NCBI GenBank assembly: GCA_033720955.1
Contig: JAWWBN010000118.1
Coordinates: 1 to 11,167, forward strand
Reading direction: 5' to 3'
Source of the DNA: JAWWBN01 sp033720955
GTDB taxonomy: Bacteria > Acidobacteriota > Thermoanaerobaculia > Multivoradales > JAHEKO01
Length of the DNA: 11,167 nt
Shown here: positions 1 through 8,091 of the stretch, in pieces
Layout of the letters: each line of letters begins with the position of its first letter
Numbering within the stretch: position 1 is the stretch's first letter
Notes under the pieces: generated by a model
What the model was told of the DNA's origin: nothing
Databases searched by the model: none
What the model saw: only the letters and a program-made list of their open reading frames with translations
Translations under genes and position numbers: made by a program

Positions 1-659
1 CCGTGGGGGGGGGCGCCCCCCTTGCGGGCGCCCCTAGCGCTCTCGCGGCCGGCGCCGTGGCCCTGGGCGCCGGCCCGCAACCGCCGGGCCGGGGTGGGGA
101 TGTCGCCCCCGCCCGCGGAGGCGCGGAGCGCCCCGACCCGAGCCCGGGTGACCACTTCGCCCCCCAGCTCGACGACCTCGGCCGCGAAGGCCGCCGCGAC
201 CTGGCGAAAGTCCACCACCCCGGTCTGGGGCACCCAGAGACCCGCCACCCCGGCCGCCGCCGGCTCGCGCTCTCGAGCCCCGGCGGCCGACAGTCGCTCG
301 ACTCCGACGAGGCCGTTGGCGCGGCCGCGGCGCTCCAGCTCCTCGAGACGGGGCCTCTCCGCCTCGCGGGTCGCCAGCACCAACTTGCCGCACCGGCGGC
401 AGGGGATGCCGCGGTCGTGGCAGAAGCGGTAGAGGGCCTCTCTGCCCTCGACGCAGAGCCTCGCCTTGAGCGAGCCCGGCTCGTAGTAGAGCCCGGAGTG
501 GACGATACCGCTGTTGCGCCCGGACTGGTGGCGGGCCAGCCCCTCCTCCGCCTCCAGCACGATCACCCTGCGGCCGAATCGCAGGGCCGCCTCCCGCGCC
601 GCGGCGAGACCCACGATCCCGCCGCCGACGATGGCGAGGTCGTGGTCCGGAGTCGGCAA
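1..659 (-). CDS. lhgO: L-2-hydroxyglutarate oxidase, N-terminal half (cut by left edge)
   Basis: FAD-dependent oxidoreductase of the DAO fold, matching the LhgO/L2HGDH family that oxidises L-2-hydroxyglutarate to 2-oxoglutarate, normally at the inner membrane with electrons passed to quinone or oxygen. Seen: the dinucleotide-binding motif IVGGGIVG (residues 10-17) with the strand-ending acidic residue E36, then the family block HQSGRNSGIVHSGLYY (44-59), PGSLKA (61-66), the CGKLVLAT stretch, and the REP...GLWVPQTGVVDFRQV region. About 219 residues are visible of a usual 400 or so. The start is inferred as TTG at 659, because GGAGG lies 6 bases upstream and no ATG or GTG in this frame sits before the FAD motif. 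After about residue 178 the family resemblance stops and the sequence becomes Arg/Gly-rich. The gene is divergent from the DUF1800 gene. Family call is firm; the exact start and the edge-proximal tail are less so. Confidence 0.85.
   Translation of the reverse strand, partial: MPTPDHDLAIVGGGIVGLAAAREAALRFGRRVIVLEAEEGLARHQSGRNSGIVHSGLYYEPGSLKARLCVEGREALYRFCHDRGIPCRRCGKLVLATREAERPRLEELERRGRANGLVGVERLSAAGAREREPAAAGVAGLWVPQTGVVDFRQVAAAFAAEVVELGGEVVTRARVGALRASAGGGDIPTPARRLRAGAQGHGAGRESARGARKGGAPPH
8..75. repeat. Cluster of perfect GC palindromes at the left edge
   Basis: Three self-complementary elements lie within 70 bases: a 14-base palindrome at 8-21 (six G, CG, six C), the palindrome GGGCGCCC at 26-33, and a 10-base perfect inverted repeat GGCCGGCGCC (47-56) / GGCGCCGGCC (66-75) around a 9-base loop. 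They fall inside the lhgO frame, where the protein resemblance has already faded. They could be coding sequence in a GC-saturated loop, a small inserted repeat, or low-quality sequence near a contig end; the sequence alone does not decide. Confidence 0.6.
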
Positions 660-781
660 GGGAGGCCTCCAGACGATCCTCTCACGGGCCGGAGGGAGCT
701 GCGGACGTCTGTGGCCGTTCTCACACCCCTCCTGTGGCGCCCTAAACAGAAGGTCCGTCGGCGGGGCGGTAAGACAGTAGG
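660..781. other. Divergent intergenic region between lhgO and the DUF1800 gene
   Basis: This 122-base spacer must hold the 5' signals of both divergent genes. The only clear signal is the lhgO ribosome site at 666-670. A slightly AT-richer patch (ccctaaacagaa, 740-751) and 'ggtaagacagtag' just before the DUF1800 GTG could be -10 regions, but neither has a matching -35 box. An in-frame TAA at 770-772 limits how far upstream the DUF1800 gene can begin. Confidence 0.4.
666..670 (-). promoter_or_regulatory. Ribosome binding site deciding the TTG start of lhgO
   Basis: On the minus strand GGAGG ends 6 bases before the TTG at 659, which is ideal spacing. It is the main reason for choosing this rare start codon. 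Confidence 0.6.
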
Positions 782-2503
<1,722 letters not shown>

Positions 2504-2512
2504 GACGACCCG

Positions 2513-3862
2513 ATGTGTGACGTGACCCGGCGCGGCTTCCTCGTGGGCTGCTCGGCGGCCATCGCCGCGCTGGCGGGCTCGCGCTTCAACAACCTGGCCT
2601 TCGCCCAGACCCCCTCGCCCGACCAGGAGGTCCTGGTTGTGGTCTTCCTGCGCGGCGGCATGGACGGGCTGAACCTCCTTCCCGTCGTCGGCGGCGCGGA
2701 CCGGGGCCACTACGAGACGGCGCGGCCCAATCTCGCCATCCCGGTGAGCGGGCCGGGCGCCGCCCTGCCGCTGGCCGGGCCGTTCGGACTCCACCCCGAG
2801 GCCGCGCCCCTCCTGGACCTCTACCAGGACGGCCGCCTCGCCATCGTCCACGCCACGGGCCACGAGATCGCCAACCGCAGCCACTTCGAGTCGATGGAGT
2901 TCCTCGAGCTGGGGACCCCCGGGATTCGGACCACGACCACCGGCTGGCTCACCCGACACCTCCAGTCCTCCGCCGGTCTGCCGGACGAGGTGATCCTGCC
3001 GTCGGTCTCGCTGGGCGGCGTGCAGCAGGCCTCGCTGCGCGGCGACCGCGACACGGTCAACATGTCCGACCCCGGGGTGTTCCGGCTCAACACCGGCCCC
3101 TGGGCCTGGCGAAGCGCCCAGCGCACCTCGCTGCGGCGGCTCTACCAGGCCGACTCGTCGATCGTCCACGTCACCGGGGTGCAGGCGCTGGACGCGGTGG
3201 ACGTCATCGAGCTCTACGCCAGCGGCGACTACGTGCCCTCGAACGGCGCGGTCTACCCGGAGGGCAGCTTCGGCGACCACCTCCAGGTCATCGCCCGGAT
3301 GATCAAGCTCCAGATCGGGCTCCACGTGGCCACTCTGGACCTCGGGGGCTGGGACACCCACGCCAACCAGGAGTACCCCTTCAACTCGCTGGTCGGCCAG
3401 CTCGCGCAGGGGCTCGCTGCGCTCTACGCCGATCTCGACGGCGCGGGGGCCGAGAGCCACACCCAGCGGCTGACGGTGGTGGTGCAGAGCGAGTTCGGGC
3501 GGCGCTTCGCCCAGAACGCCGACAACGGCTGCGATCACGGGCACGGCAACCCGATGCTGGTGCTCTCCGGCACCGCCCTGGGCGGTCTGCACGGAGTCTG
3601 GCCCGGCCTCGCCCCGGGCCAGCTCTTCGAGGGCCTGGACCTGGCGGTGACCACCGACTACCGGCGGGTCCTGTCGGAGATCCTCATCCGCCGTCTCGGC
3701 AACAACCGTCTGGGCGTCGTCTTCCCCGGCTACAGCGGCTACACGCCGATGGGAGTCGTCTCGGGCCCCGACCTGGAGCCCGACTACACCGGCGGCAGCG
3801 GCCAGGAGATCTTCTCCGACGGCTTCGAGTCGGGCGACCTGTCGGCCTGGGAGGTCGGATGA
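2513..3862 (+). CDS. DUF1501 family protein with Tat signal and C-terminal DGFESGD tag
   Basis: A 449-residue DUF1501 protein; the family belongs with the alkaline phosphatase/sulfatase-like fold group but has no assigned reaction. A twin-arginine signal is clear: TRRGFLVG (residues 5-12), a hydrophobic stretch to about 22, and a likely cut after AFA (31). Family landmarks are FLRGGMDGLNLLPV (45-58), the HATGHEIANRSHFESME block, GGWDTH (278-283), SEFGRRF (326-332) and the DHGHGN metal-site-like motif (341-346). The last 17 residues carry IFSDGFESGDLSAW (433-446), a tag I associate with secreted proteins of Acidobacteriota and some other environmental bacteria, where it usually leads into a laminin-G-like domain in the same chain. 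Here the chain stops three residues later and the next gene begins on the overlapping ATGA. Probably folded in the cytoplasm and exported with its DUF1800 neighbour. Confidence 0.92.
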   Translation: MCDVTRRGFLVGCSAAIAALAGSRFNNLAFAQTPSPDQEVLVVVFLRGGMDGLNLLPVVGGADRGHYETARPNLAIPVSGPGAALPLAGPFGLHPEAAPLLDLYQDGRLAIVHATGHEIANRSHFESMEFLELGTPGIRTTTTGWLTRHLQSSAGLPDEVILPSVSLGGVQQASLRGDRDTVNMSDPGVFRLNTGPWAWRSAQRTSLRRLYQADSSIVHVTGVQALDAVDVIELYASGDYVPSNGAVYPEGSFGDHLQVIARMIKLQIGLHVATLDLGGWDTHANQEYPFNSLVGQLAQGLAALYADLDGAGAESHTQRLTVVVQSEFGRRFAQNADNGCDHGHGNPMLVLSGTALGGLHGVWPGLAPGQLFEGLDLAVTTDYRRVLSEILIRRLGNNRLGVVFPGYSGYTPMGVVSGPDLEPDYTGGSGQEIFSDGFESGDLSAWEVG

Positions 3863-4674
3863 CGCCGGGGACGCGGCTGCTGGCGGGAGCGCTGGCCTGG
3901 CTCGCCACCGCCACTCCCGCGCCCGCCGCCGAGCTGCGGGTGATGCCGTCGGCCGCCTACGCCGGCTTCTTCGGTCTGGAGATCGAGGTCGGGACCGACT
4001 GCGCGGCTCCCGACCAGGTGGTGGTGAGCGCGCCCCCCGCCGTCCTCGCGTCCGACGTGCTCGCCTGCCGCCAGATCGAGGCGAGCGGGGTCGAGGTGAC
4101 GGGTGACGTGACCCTGACGGCCGGTGAGGTGATCGCCCTGGGCGAGGAGCTCCGGGTGACCGAGGGCGCGAGCCTCACCGTCGCTCTCGACCCCGGCACC
4201 GCCAGCGACTTCGCCTCCATCGCCAACTCCTCCCCCCAGGCCGAAGCCACCTACCGAGCCCGCTTTCACCTCCTCCTGGACGGCCTCTCCCTCGTCGCCG
4301 GCGAGGAGGTCGAGCACTTTCGGGGCGAGACCGACGACGGCTCGGCGCTGTTCCGGCTCGTCATCCGGCCGGACGCCGGGTCCAGCGGTCACCTTCTCGG
4401 CCTCGCCGCCCTCGAGAGCGCCGGGTGGCGGGAGACGCCGGCCGGCCAGGAGCTCGCCCTGGCGCCGGGTTGGAACGAGATCGAGATCGACTGGGTGGCC
4501 AGCGATCCCGCCGGGCACTGGCTGGTGTCGGTCAACGGCGCCGGCTTCGACGGTCTGAGCGGCCTGGGGAACGGCTCCCTGCGTCTCGACCGGATCCGCT
4601 GGGGCGCCGTGGACGGCCTGGTGAGCGGCGCACCGGGGACCCTGCGGGTGGACGGCTTCAGCTCCTGGCGATAG
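3859..4674 (+). CDS. Secreted protein with coathanger-like and laminin-G-like domains
   Basis: Predicted 271-residue exported protein of unknown role. A Sec-type leader (residues 1-24) has R6, a hydrophobic core and a likely cut after PAPAA. Residues 25-45 (ELRVMPSAAYAGFFGLEIEVG) resemble the strand that usually follows a DGFESGDLS tag. Residues about 50-112 fit the '3-coathanger stack' pattern, with C48 and C70 possibly disulfide-bonded and the segment VTLTAGEVIALGEELRV (84-100). Residues about 129-271 (from EATYRARFHL to the final RVDGFSSWR) look like the beta-sandwich, laminin-G-like module that ends many such surface proteins. The start overlaps the DUF1501 stop by 4 bases (ATGA), implying translational coupling. 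It is most likely a surface or periplasmic accessory of the DUF1501 protein. Domain names rest on remembered patterns, not a search; that it is a real secreted gene is well supported. Confidence 0.78.
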   Translation: MTPGTRLLAGALAWLATATPAPAAELRVMPSAAYAGFFGLEIEVGTDCAAPDQVVVSAPPAVLASDVLACRQIEASGVEVTGDVTLTAGEVIALGEELRVTEGASLTVALDPGTASDFASIANSSPQAEATYRARFHLLLDGLSLVAGEEVEHFRGETDDGSALFRLVIRPDAGSSGHLLGLAALESAGWRETPAGQELALAPGWNEIEIDWVASDPAGHWLVSVNGAGFDGLSGLGNGSLRLDRIRWGAVDGLVSGAPGTLRVDGFSSWR

Positions 4675-4716
4675 GCCTGGGCCGGTCCCGGATCCGCGCC
4701 CGAGCGGGGCACGGGG

Positions 4717-4745
4717 TTGACAAGCAGACATCTGCCGAGTACTCT
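4717..4745 (+). promoter_or_regulatory. Sigma-70-type promoter for the TPR/ABC operon
   Basis: A perfect -35 box TTGACA (4717-4722) is followed after 17 bases by TACTCT (4740-4745), a weak -10 with 3 of 6 consensus bases. It lies 29 bases upstream of the TPR gene start in an unusually AT-rich patch for this window. The -10 overlaps the hairpin at 4737-4761, which suggests control at this site. Confidence 0.6.
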
Positions 4746-4761
4746 GCGTAGCAGAGCACTC
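4737..4761 (+). promoter_or_regulatory. Imperfect inverted repeat (candidate operator or leader hairpin)
   Basis: Arms GAGTACTCTGC (4737-4747) and GCAGAGCACTC (4751-4761) pair at 10 of 11 positions around the loop GTA, with one A-C mismatch; the inner six pairs are perfect. The repeat covers the -10 box and ends 1 base before the AAGGAG ribosome site (4763-4768). It could be the operator of the winged-helix regulator encoded three genes downstream, or an RNA hairpin affecting translation of the first gene. The tight 3-base loop works as RNA, while the symmetry and position fit a dimeric repressor site equally well. Confidence 0.6.
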
Positions 4762-4773
4762 TAAGGAGATCCC

Positions 4774-5505
4774 ATGCAACCGCCGATCTTTCGCCCTATT
4801 GGCCTTCTTTTTCTTCTGACCGCGGCGGCCCTCGCGGCGCCGGCTTCGGGCTTTCCCCCGGAGGTTCCGGCGGGCCGCTCCTTCGAGTTCGAGGTGCGCG
4901 AGCTCTTCTTCCGCGGGCTCCGCGGCGACCAGGCCGCCCTGGACCGGGCGATGCGGCTCTGCGAGGATGCTCTGGCGGTCGACGCCGGCGACGCCGAAGC
5001 CCTGGTCTGGCACGGCTCCGGGCTGGTCTTCCGGGCCGGGCAGGCCTACGAAGCCGGGGATCTCACTGCCGGCGGGCTGCTTCTGGAGCGGGGGCTGGAC
5101 GAGATGGATCGGGCGGTCGGGCTGGAGCCCGATACGCTCGCCACCCGGATCCCCCGCGCCACCACCCTGATCGCCCTGGCCGACAACACACCGCTGCCCG
5201 GCCTCGCCCGGGACTACCGGCGCAAGGCCGTCGGCGACCTCGAGAAGGTCTGGCAGCTCCAGAGACCCTACTTCGAGCATGTCTCGGTGCACGGCCGCGG
5301 GGAGCTGATGGCCGGGCTGGCCGACGCCTACCTGAAGATGGGCGACAGCGAGCGGGCGCTCGAGATCCTGACCCGCATGGCGCAGGAGCTTCCCGGCTCG
5401 AGCTACGCCGAGGAGGCGCGGCGCTTTCTCTCGGCCCCCCGCGACGAGCTGCCGGCAGCAGTTCGCACCTGCCACGGCTGCCATGACGGGGGGGACGGAT
5501 CGTGA
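4774..5505 (+). CDS. Secreted TPR-like protein with C-terminal CXXCH heme motif
   Basis: A 243-residue exported protein. The Sec leader is clear: hydrophobic residues 9-22 and a likely cut after ASG (26). The mature part is alpha-helical with TPR-like repeats: about 52-84 (ALDRAMRLCEDALAVDAGDAEAL), 90-125 (LLLERGLDEMDRAVGLEPDT) and 182-213 (LADAYLKMGDSERALEILTRMAQELPG). The C-terminus carries CHGCH (233-237), a single c-type heme attachment motif, followed by a short Gly/Asp tail. The ATG is preceded by AAGGAG at 5-base spacing, the best ribosome site in the window. It is first in a five-gene operon, and its stop overlaps the next gene's GTG (GTGA). Its likely place is periplasmic, as a scaffold, and possibly redox-active if heme is really attached. 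The CXXCH could instead bind a metal. No specific family name is recognised. Confidence 0.85.
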   Translation: MQPPIFRPIGLLFLLTAAALAAPASGFPPEVPAGRSFEFEVRELFFRGLRGDQAALDRAMRLCEDALAVDAGDAEALVWHGSGLVFRAGQAYEAGDLTAGGLLLERGLDEMDRAVGLEPDTLATRIPRATTLIALADNTPLPGLARDYRRKAVGDLEKVWQLQRPYFEHVSVHGRGELMAGLADAYLKMGDSERALEILTRMAQELPGSSYAEEARRFLSAPRDELPAAVRTCHGCHDGGDGS

Positions 5506-6071
5506 GCGCGAACGGCCTCTCCGCCGAGGAGGCGCGCTCCGCTCTCGAGACCGTGCGCACCGTGGAGCGCCAGACCCGACGGGCGGTGAGCCTGCGGGGC
5601 GGCGGCCCGATCGTCACCGTCTGGGGGGTGGTGTGGCTGGTGGGCTATCTGGGCAGCTACTTCCTGGACGGGATCGCCGAGGGGCTCCTCTGGATGCTCG
5701 CCAACCTGCTGGGCGCCGCCGCGACCCTGACCATCGTGGCGCGGGTGGCGCGGAGGGTCCGCGACCCGGCCGCCGGGCGGATCGGCCTGCTCTGGCTGGC
5801 CCTGCTTCTCTTCGCCGCCGTCATCGTCTGGGTGAGCTGGCCGCTGACCTACGAGCTGATGGGCCTCCTGATCGCCCTGGTCATGATGTTCGGCTACGTC
5901 GTCATGGGGATCTTCGTGGACCGTACCTTCCTGTGGCTGGGGAGCGGCGTCTCGGCTCTCGCCGTGACCGGCTACCTGCTCCTGCCGCAGCAGTTCGAGC
6001 TGTGGATGGCCTTCCTGGGGGGCGGCGCCCTCGTCGGCGGGGGTCTCTACATCACCCGGCGCTGGCGCTGA
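5502..6071 (+). CDS. Six-TM integral membrane protein, function unknown
   Basis: A 189-residue membrane protein beginning at GTG 5502, within a GTGA overlap with the TPR gene. The first 33 residues are hydrophilic and helical (SAEEARSALETVRTVERQTRR) and would lie in the cytoplasm. Six hydrophobic segments follow at about 36-55, 61-81, 93-113, 117-139, 142-161 and 166-184, and the protein ends in the basic TRRWR. I do not recognise a named family. Its position between the secreted TPR protein and the regulator/ABC genes suggests it is a membrane partner of the module. It ends 6 bases before the regulator gene. Confidence 0.85.
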   Translation: MSANGLSAEEARSALETVRTVERQTRRAVSLRGGGPIVTVWGVVWLVGYLGSYFLDGIAEGLLWMLANLLGAAATLTIVARVARRVRDPAAGRIGLLWLALLLFAAVIVWVSWPLTYELMGLLIALVMMFGYVVMGIFVDRTFLWLGSGVSALAVTGYLLLPQQFELWMAFLGGGALVGGGLYITRRWR

Positions 6072-6077
6072 GACCCG

Positions 6078-6401
6078 ATGCCGAGCCTGGACCCTCTGAT
6101 CCACCAGCCGGTGCGGCTGCGCGTCATGTCGGCGCTGGCCTCCCTGGGCCGCGAGGCGCAGGTCGAGTTCACCTACCTCCGCGACCTGCTCGAGCTGACC
6201 GACGGAAACCTGGGCGCACATCTACGGAGGCTCGAGGAGGGCGGCTACGTGCGGCTGGAGAAGACCTTCGTGGAGCGCAAGCCGCGCACCTACGTCGAGG
6301 CGACGGCCCAGGGCCGCGAGGCCTTCGTTCGCCACGTCGCCGCCCTGGAGGAAGTCATCCGCGGCATCGAGCCGCCCTCCGGGCAGGGAGGGGAGTCGTG
6401 A
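6078..6401 (+). CDS. Winged-helix transcriptional regulator (HTH_34-like)
   Basis: A 107-residue one-domain DNA-binding protein matching the small winged-helix family often encoded beside membrane proteins and ABC transporters. Seen: DPLIHQPVRLRVMSAL (5-20, first helix), FTYLRDLLELTDGNLGAHLRRLEEGGYV (31-58, helix-turn-helix with the recognition helix at about 42-53), then the wing LEKTFVERKPRTYVEATAQGREAF (60-83). There is no separate ligand domain, so it probably senses through dimer contacts or a partner protein. Its stop overlaps the ABC ATPase GTG (GTGA). Being inside the operon, it is a natural candidate for autoregulation through the inverted repeat at 4737-4761. The family call is strong; the target site is inferred. 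Confidence 0.9.
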   Translation: MPSLDPLIHQPVRLRVMSALASLGREAQVEFTYLRDLLELTDGNLGAHLRRLEEGGYVRLEKTFVERKPRTYVEATAQGREAFVRHVAALEEVIRGIEPPSGQGGES

Positions 6402-7318
6402 GCCGGGCGGTCCAGGTGGAGAAGCTGGTCAAGCGCTACGGGGCCACCACGGCTGTGGACGGGATCTCCTTCGCCGTCGAGCGCGGGGAGATCTTCGGCA
6501 TGGTGGGCCCGAACGGGGCCGGCAAGACCACCACCATCGAGTGCGTGGAGGGGCTGCGCCGGCCCGACGGGGGAAGGGTGCGGGTGCTGGGCCACGACCC
6601 CGCCGCCGAGCCCCGGGAGCTCCGGGAGCGGGTCGGCGTGCAGCTTCAAGAGTCGGCTCTCTCCCCGCGGATCAAGGTCTGGGAGGCGCTCGACCTCTTC
6701 GCCTCGTTCTATCCCGCCCGCGTGGAGTGGCGGCCGCTGCTCTCCGAGCTCGGCCTCGCGGCCTGCAGCGGCGCCCAGGTCGCCACCCTGTCCGGCGGGC
6801 AGCGGCAGCGGCTCTTCATCGCCCTGGCCCTGGTCAACGATCCCGAGCTCGTCTTTCTCGACGAGCTCACCACCGGCCTCGACCCGCATGCCAGACGGTC
6901 CATCTGGGAGCTCGTCCTCGGCATCCGGGAGCGCGGGAAGACCGTCTGCCTGACCACCCACTTCATGGAGGAGGCGGAGCGGCTGTGCGACCGCGTGGCG
7001 ATCGTGGACCGAGGTCGCATCGTGGCGCTCGACACGCCGAGAGCGCTGATCCGCTCCCTGGACGGCGGCACGCGTCTGGTGATGACCGTGGGAGGGTCTC
7101 CCGACCTCGAGCCGCTGCGGCGACTCGAGGGCGTTTCGAGGGTTTGCCACCGTGGGGGGCGGCTGGAGATCGAAGGCGCCCGGGATGGGCTCGCGAGCCG
7201 GGCCGTCCGGGCGCTCGCCGAGCAGGGGGTGGAGGTGCGCGACCTGGGGACCGTGCAAGCCACCCTGGAGGACGTCTTCCTGGCGGTGACCGGCCGGCGG
7301 ATCGAGGAGGGGGCATGA
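6398..7318 (+). CDS. ABC transporter ATP-binding protein
   Basis: A 306-residue nucleotide-binding subunit of an ABC-2 type exporter. All catalytic elements are intact: Walker A GPNGAGKT (37-44), Q-loop Q84, signature LSGGQ (131-135), Walker B LVFLDE (151-156), D-loop GLDP (160-163) and switch H187. The C-terminal part from about residue 222 is the accessory domain typical of drug/antibiotic-export and gliding-type ATPases, ending in the usual LEDVFLAVTGR. The start is GTG 6398, in a GTGA overlap with the regulator stop. Longer readings of the same frame upstream only run through the membrane-protein and regulator genes. It should energise the permease encoded by the next gene. Substrate unknown. 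Confidence 0.95.
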   Translation: MSRAVQVEKLVKRYGATTAVDGISFAVERGEIFGMVGPNGAGKTTTIECVEGLRRPDGGRVRVLGHDPAAEPRELRERVGVQLQESALSPRIKVWEALDLFASFYPARVEWRPLLSELGLAACSGAQVATLSGGQRQRLFIALALVNDPELVFLDELTTGLDPHARRSIWELVLGIRERGKTVCLTTHFMEEAERLCDRVAIVDRGRIVALDTPRALIRSLDGGTRLVMTVGGSPDLEPLRRLEGVSRVCHRGGRLEIEGARDGLASRAVRALAEQGVEVRDLGTVQATLEDVFLAVTGRRIEEGA

Positions 7319-8061
7319 GAGGCCTGGGCAAGCTGACGTGGACGCAGGCCAAGCTCTACCTGCGCGATCCCTTCGCCTTCTTCTTCACACTGGTCTTCCC
7401 CCCGCTGTTGCTGATCGTCTTTGGAGTCATCTTCGGCAACCAGCCGCTCACCCAGTGGGGCCTCGACCTCGGCTACATCGACATCCAGGTGCCGGCGCTC
7501 GCGGCGATCATCATCGGCAGCGTCGCGCTCATCGGGATTCCGATCGCGATCTCGACCGAGCGCGAGCTCGGCGTGCTACGAAGGTACCGCGCCACCCCGC
7601 TGCGACCTCTGACCTTCATGGCCGCGCAGGTCGCGGTGAACTTCCTGATGTGCCTCTTCGGAATGCTGCTTCTGGTCGCCCTGGGGGTGGTCGTCTACGG
7701 CCTGCGCTTCCGGGGCTCGGCACCGGAGGTCCTCGGCGCCTTTACGCTCTCGGCTCTGGCCTTCTTCGCCGTGGGCTACCTGGTCGCCAGCCTCGCCCCC
7801 TCCGCCCGGGTCGCCCAGACGGTCGGCATGGTGCTCTTCTTCCCCCTGATGTTCCTCTCGGGAGCCGCCATGCCGCGGCAGATCATGCCGGAGAGGGTGC
7901 AGGCCTTCGCCGACTGGCTGCCGCTGACTCAGGTCGTGCGATTCCTCCAGGCCCTGTGGGCTGGGGAGAGCTTCTCCAGCCACGGCGCAGAGCTGCTCTG
8001 GCTGGCCGGCATGCTGCTCGTCGGCACCGTGGCCTCGGCGCGTCTCTTCCGCTGGGAGTAG
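7315..8061 (+). CDS. ABC-2 type transporter permease
   Basis: A 248-residue membrane subunit. Six hydrophobic segments lie at about 21-41, 59-79, 104-129, 141-160, 168-184 and 226-244. The cytoplasmic ERELGVLRRYRATPL motif after the second segment (82-96) and the FLSGAAMPRQIMPE region (180-193) are hallmarks of ABC-2 exporters of the DrrB/NodJ kind. Length is normal for the family. The ATG sits in an ATGA overlap with the ATPase stop, so the two are translationally coupled and form one transporter, presumably (ATPase)2(permease)2. It is the last gene of the operon, 30 bases from the convergent DUF1569 gene. Whether it exports lipid, drug or peptide cannot be told. Confidence 0.95.
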   Translation: MRGLGKLTWTQAKLYLRDPFAFFFTLVFPPLLLIVFGVIFGNQPLTQWGLDLGYIDIQVPALAAIIIGSVALIGIPIAISTERELGVLRRYRATPLRPLTFMAAQVAVNFLMCLFGMLLLVALGVVVYGLRFRGSAPEVLGAFTLSALAFFAVGYLVASLAPSARVAQTVGMVLFFPLMFLSGAAMPRQIMPERVQAFADWLPLTQVVRFLQALWAGESFSSHGAELLWLAGMLLVGTVASARLFRWE

Positions 8062-8071
8062 CGCCCTCCGC

Positions 8072-8090
8072 CCCGCCGGGCCCGGCCGGG
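8072..8090. terminator. GC hairpin between convergent genes (possible bidirectional terminator)
   Basis: The 30-base gap between the permease stop and the DUF1569 stop is almost wholly self-complementary (GCCGGGCCCGGC at 8075-8086; CCCGGCCGGG at 8081-8090). It can fold into a stem of six to seven pairs with one bulge. There is no T-tract on either side, so termination is only a guess from its position. Confidence 0.35.
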
Positions 8091-8091
8091 C

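Noticed and set aside
2540..2555. Lipobox-like LVGC in the DUF1501 leader (C13)
   Set aside because: Only four hydrophobic residues separate the twin arginines from the cysteine, too short for a lipoprotein signal; the hydrophobic core continues past it to a better AFA cleavage site.
3784..5484. Long minus-strand open frame (566 codons)
   Set aside because: Antisense shadow of the laminin-G-like and TPR genes, both of which have signal peptides and starts supported by coupling or a ribosome site; its composition is low-complexity.
5483..6397. Upstream extension of the ABC ATPase frame
   Set aside because: The frame stays open by chance through the membrane-protein and regulator genes; the ATPase fold starts right after GTG 6398 and no homologous domain precedes it.
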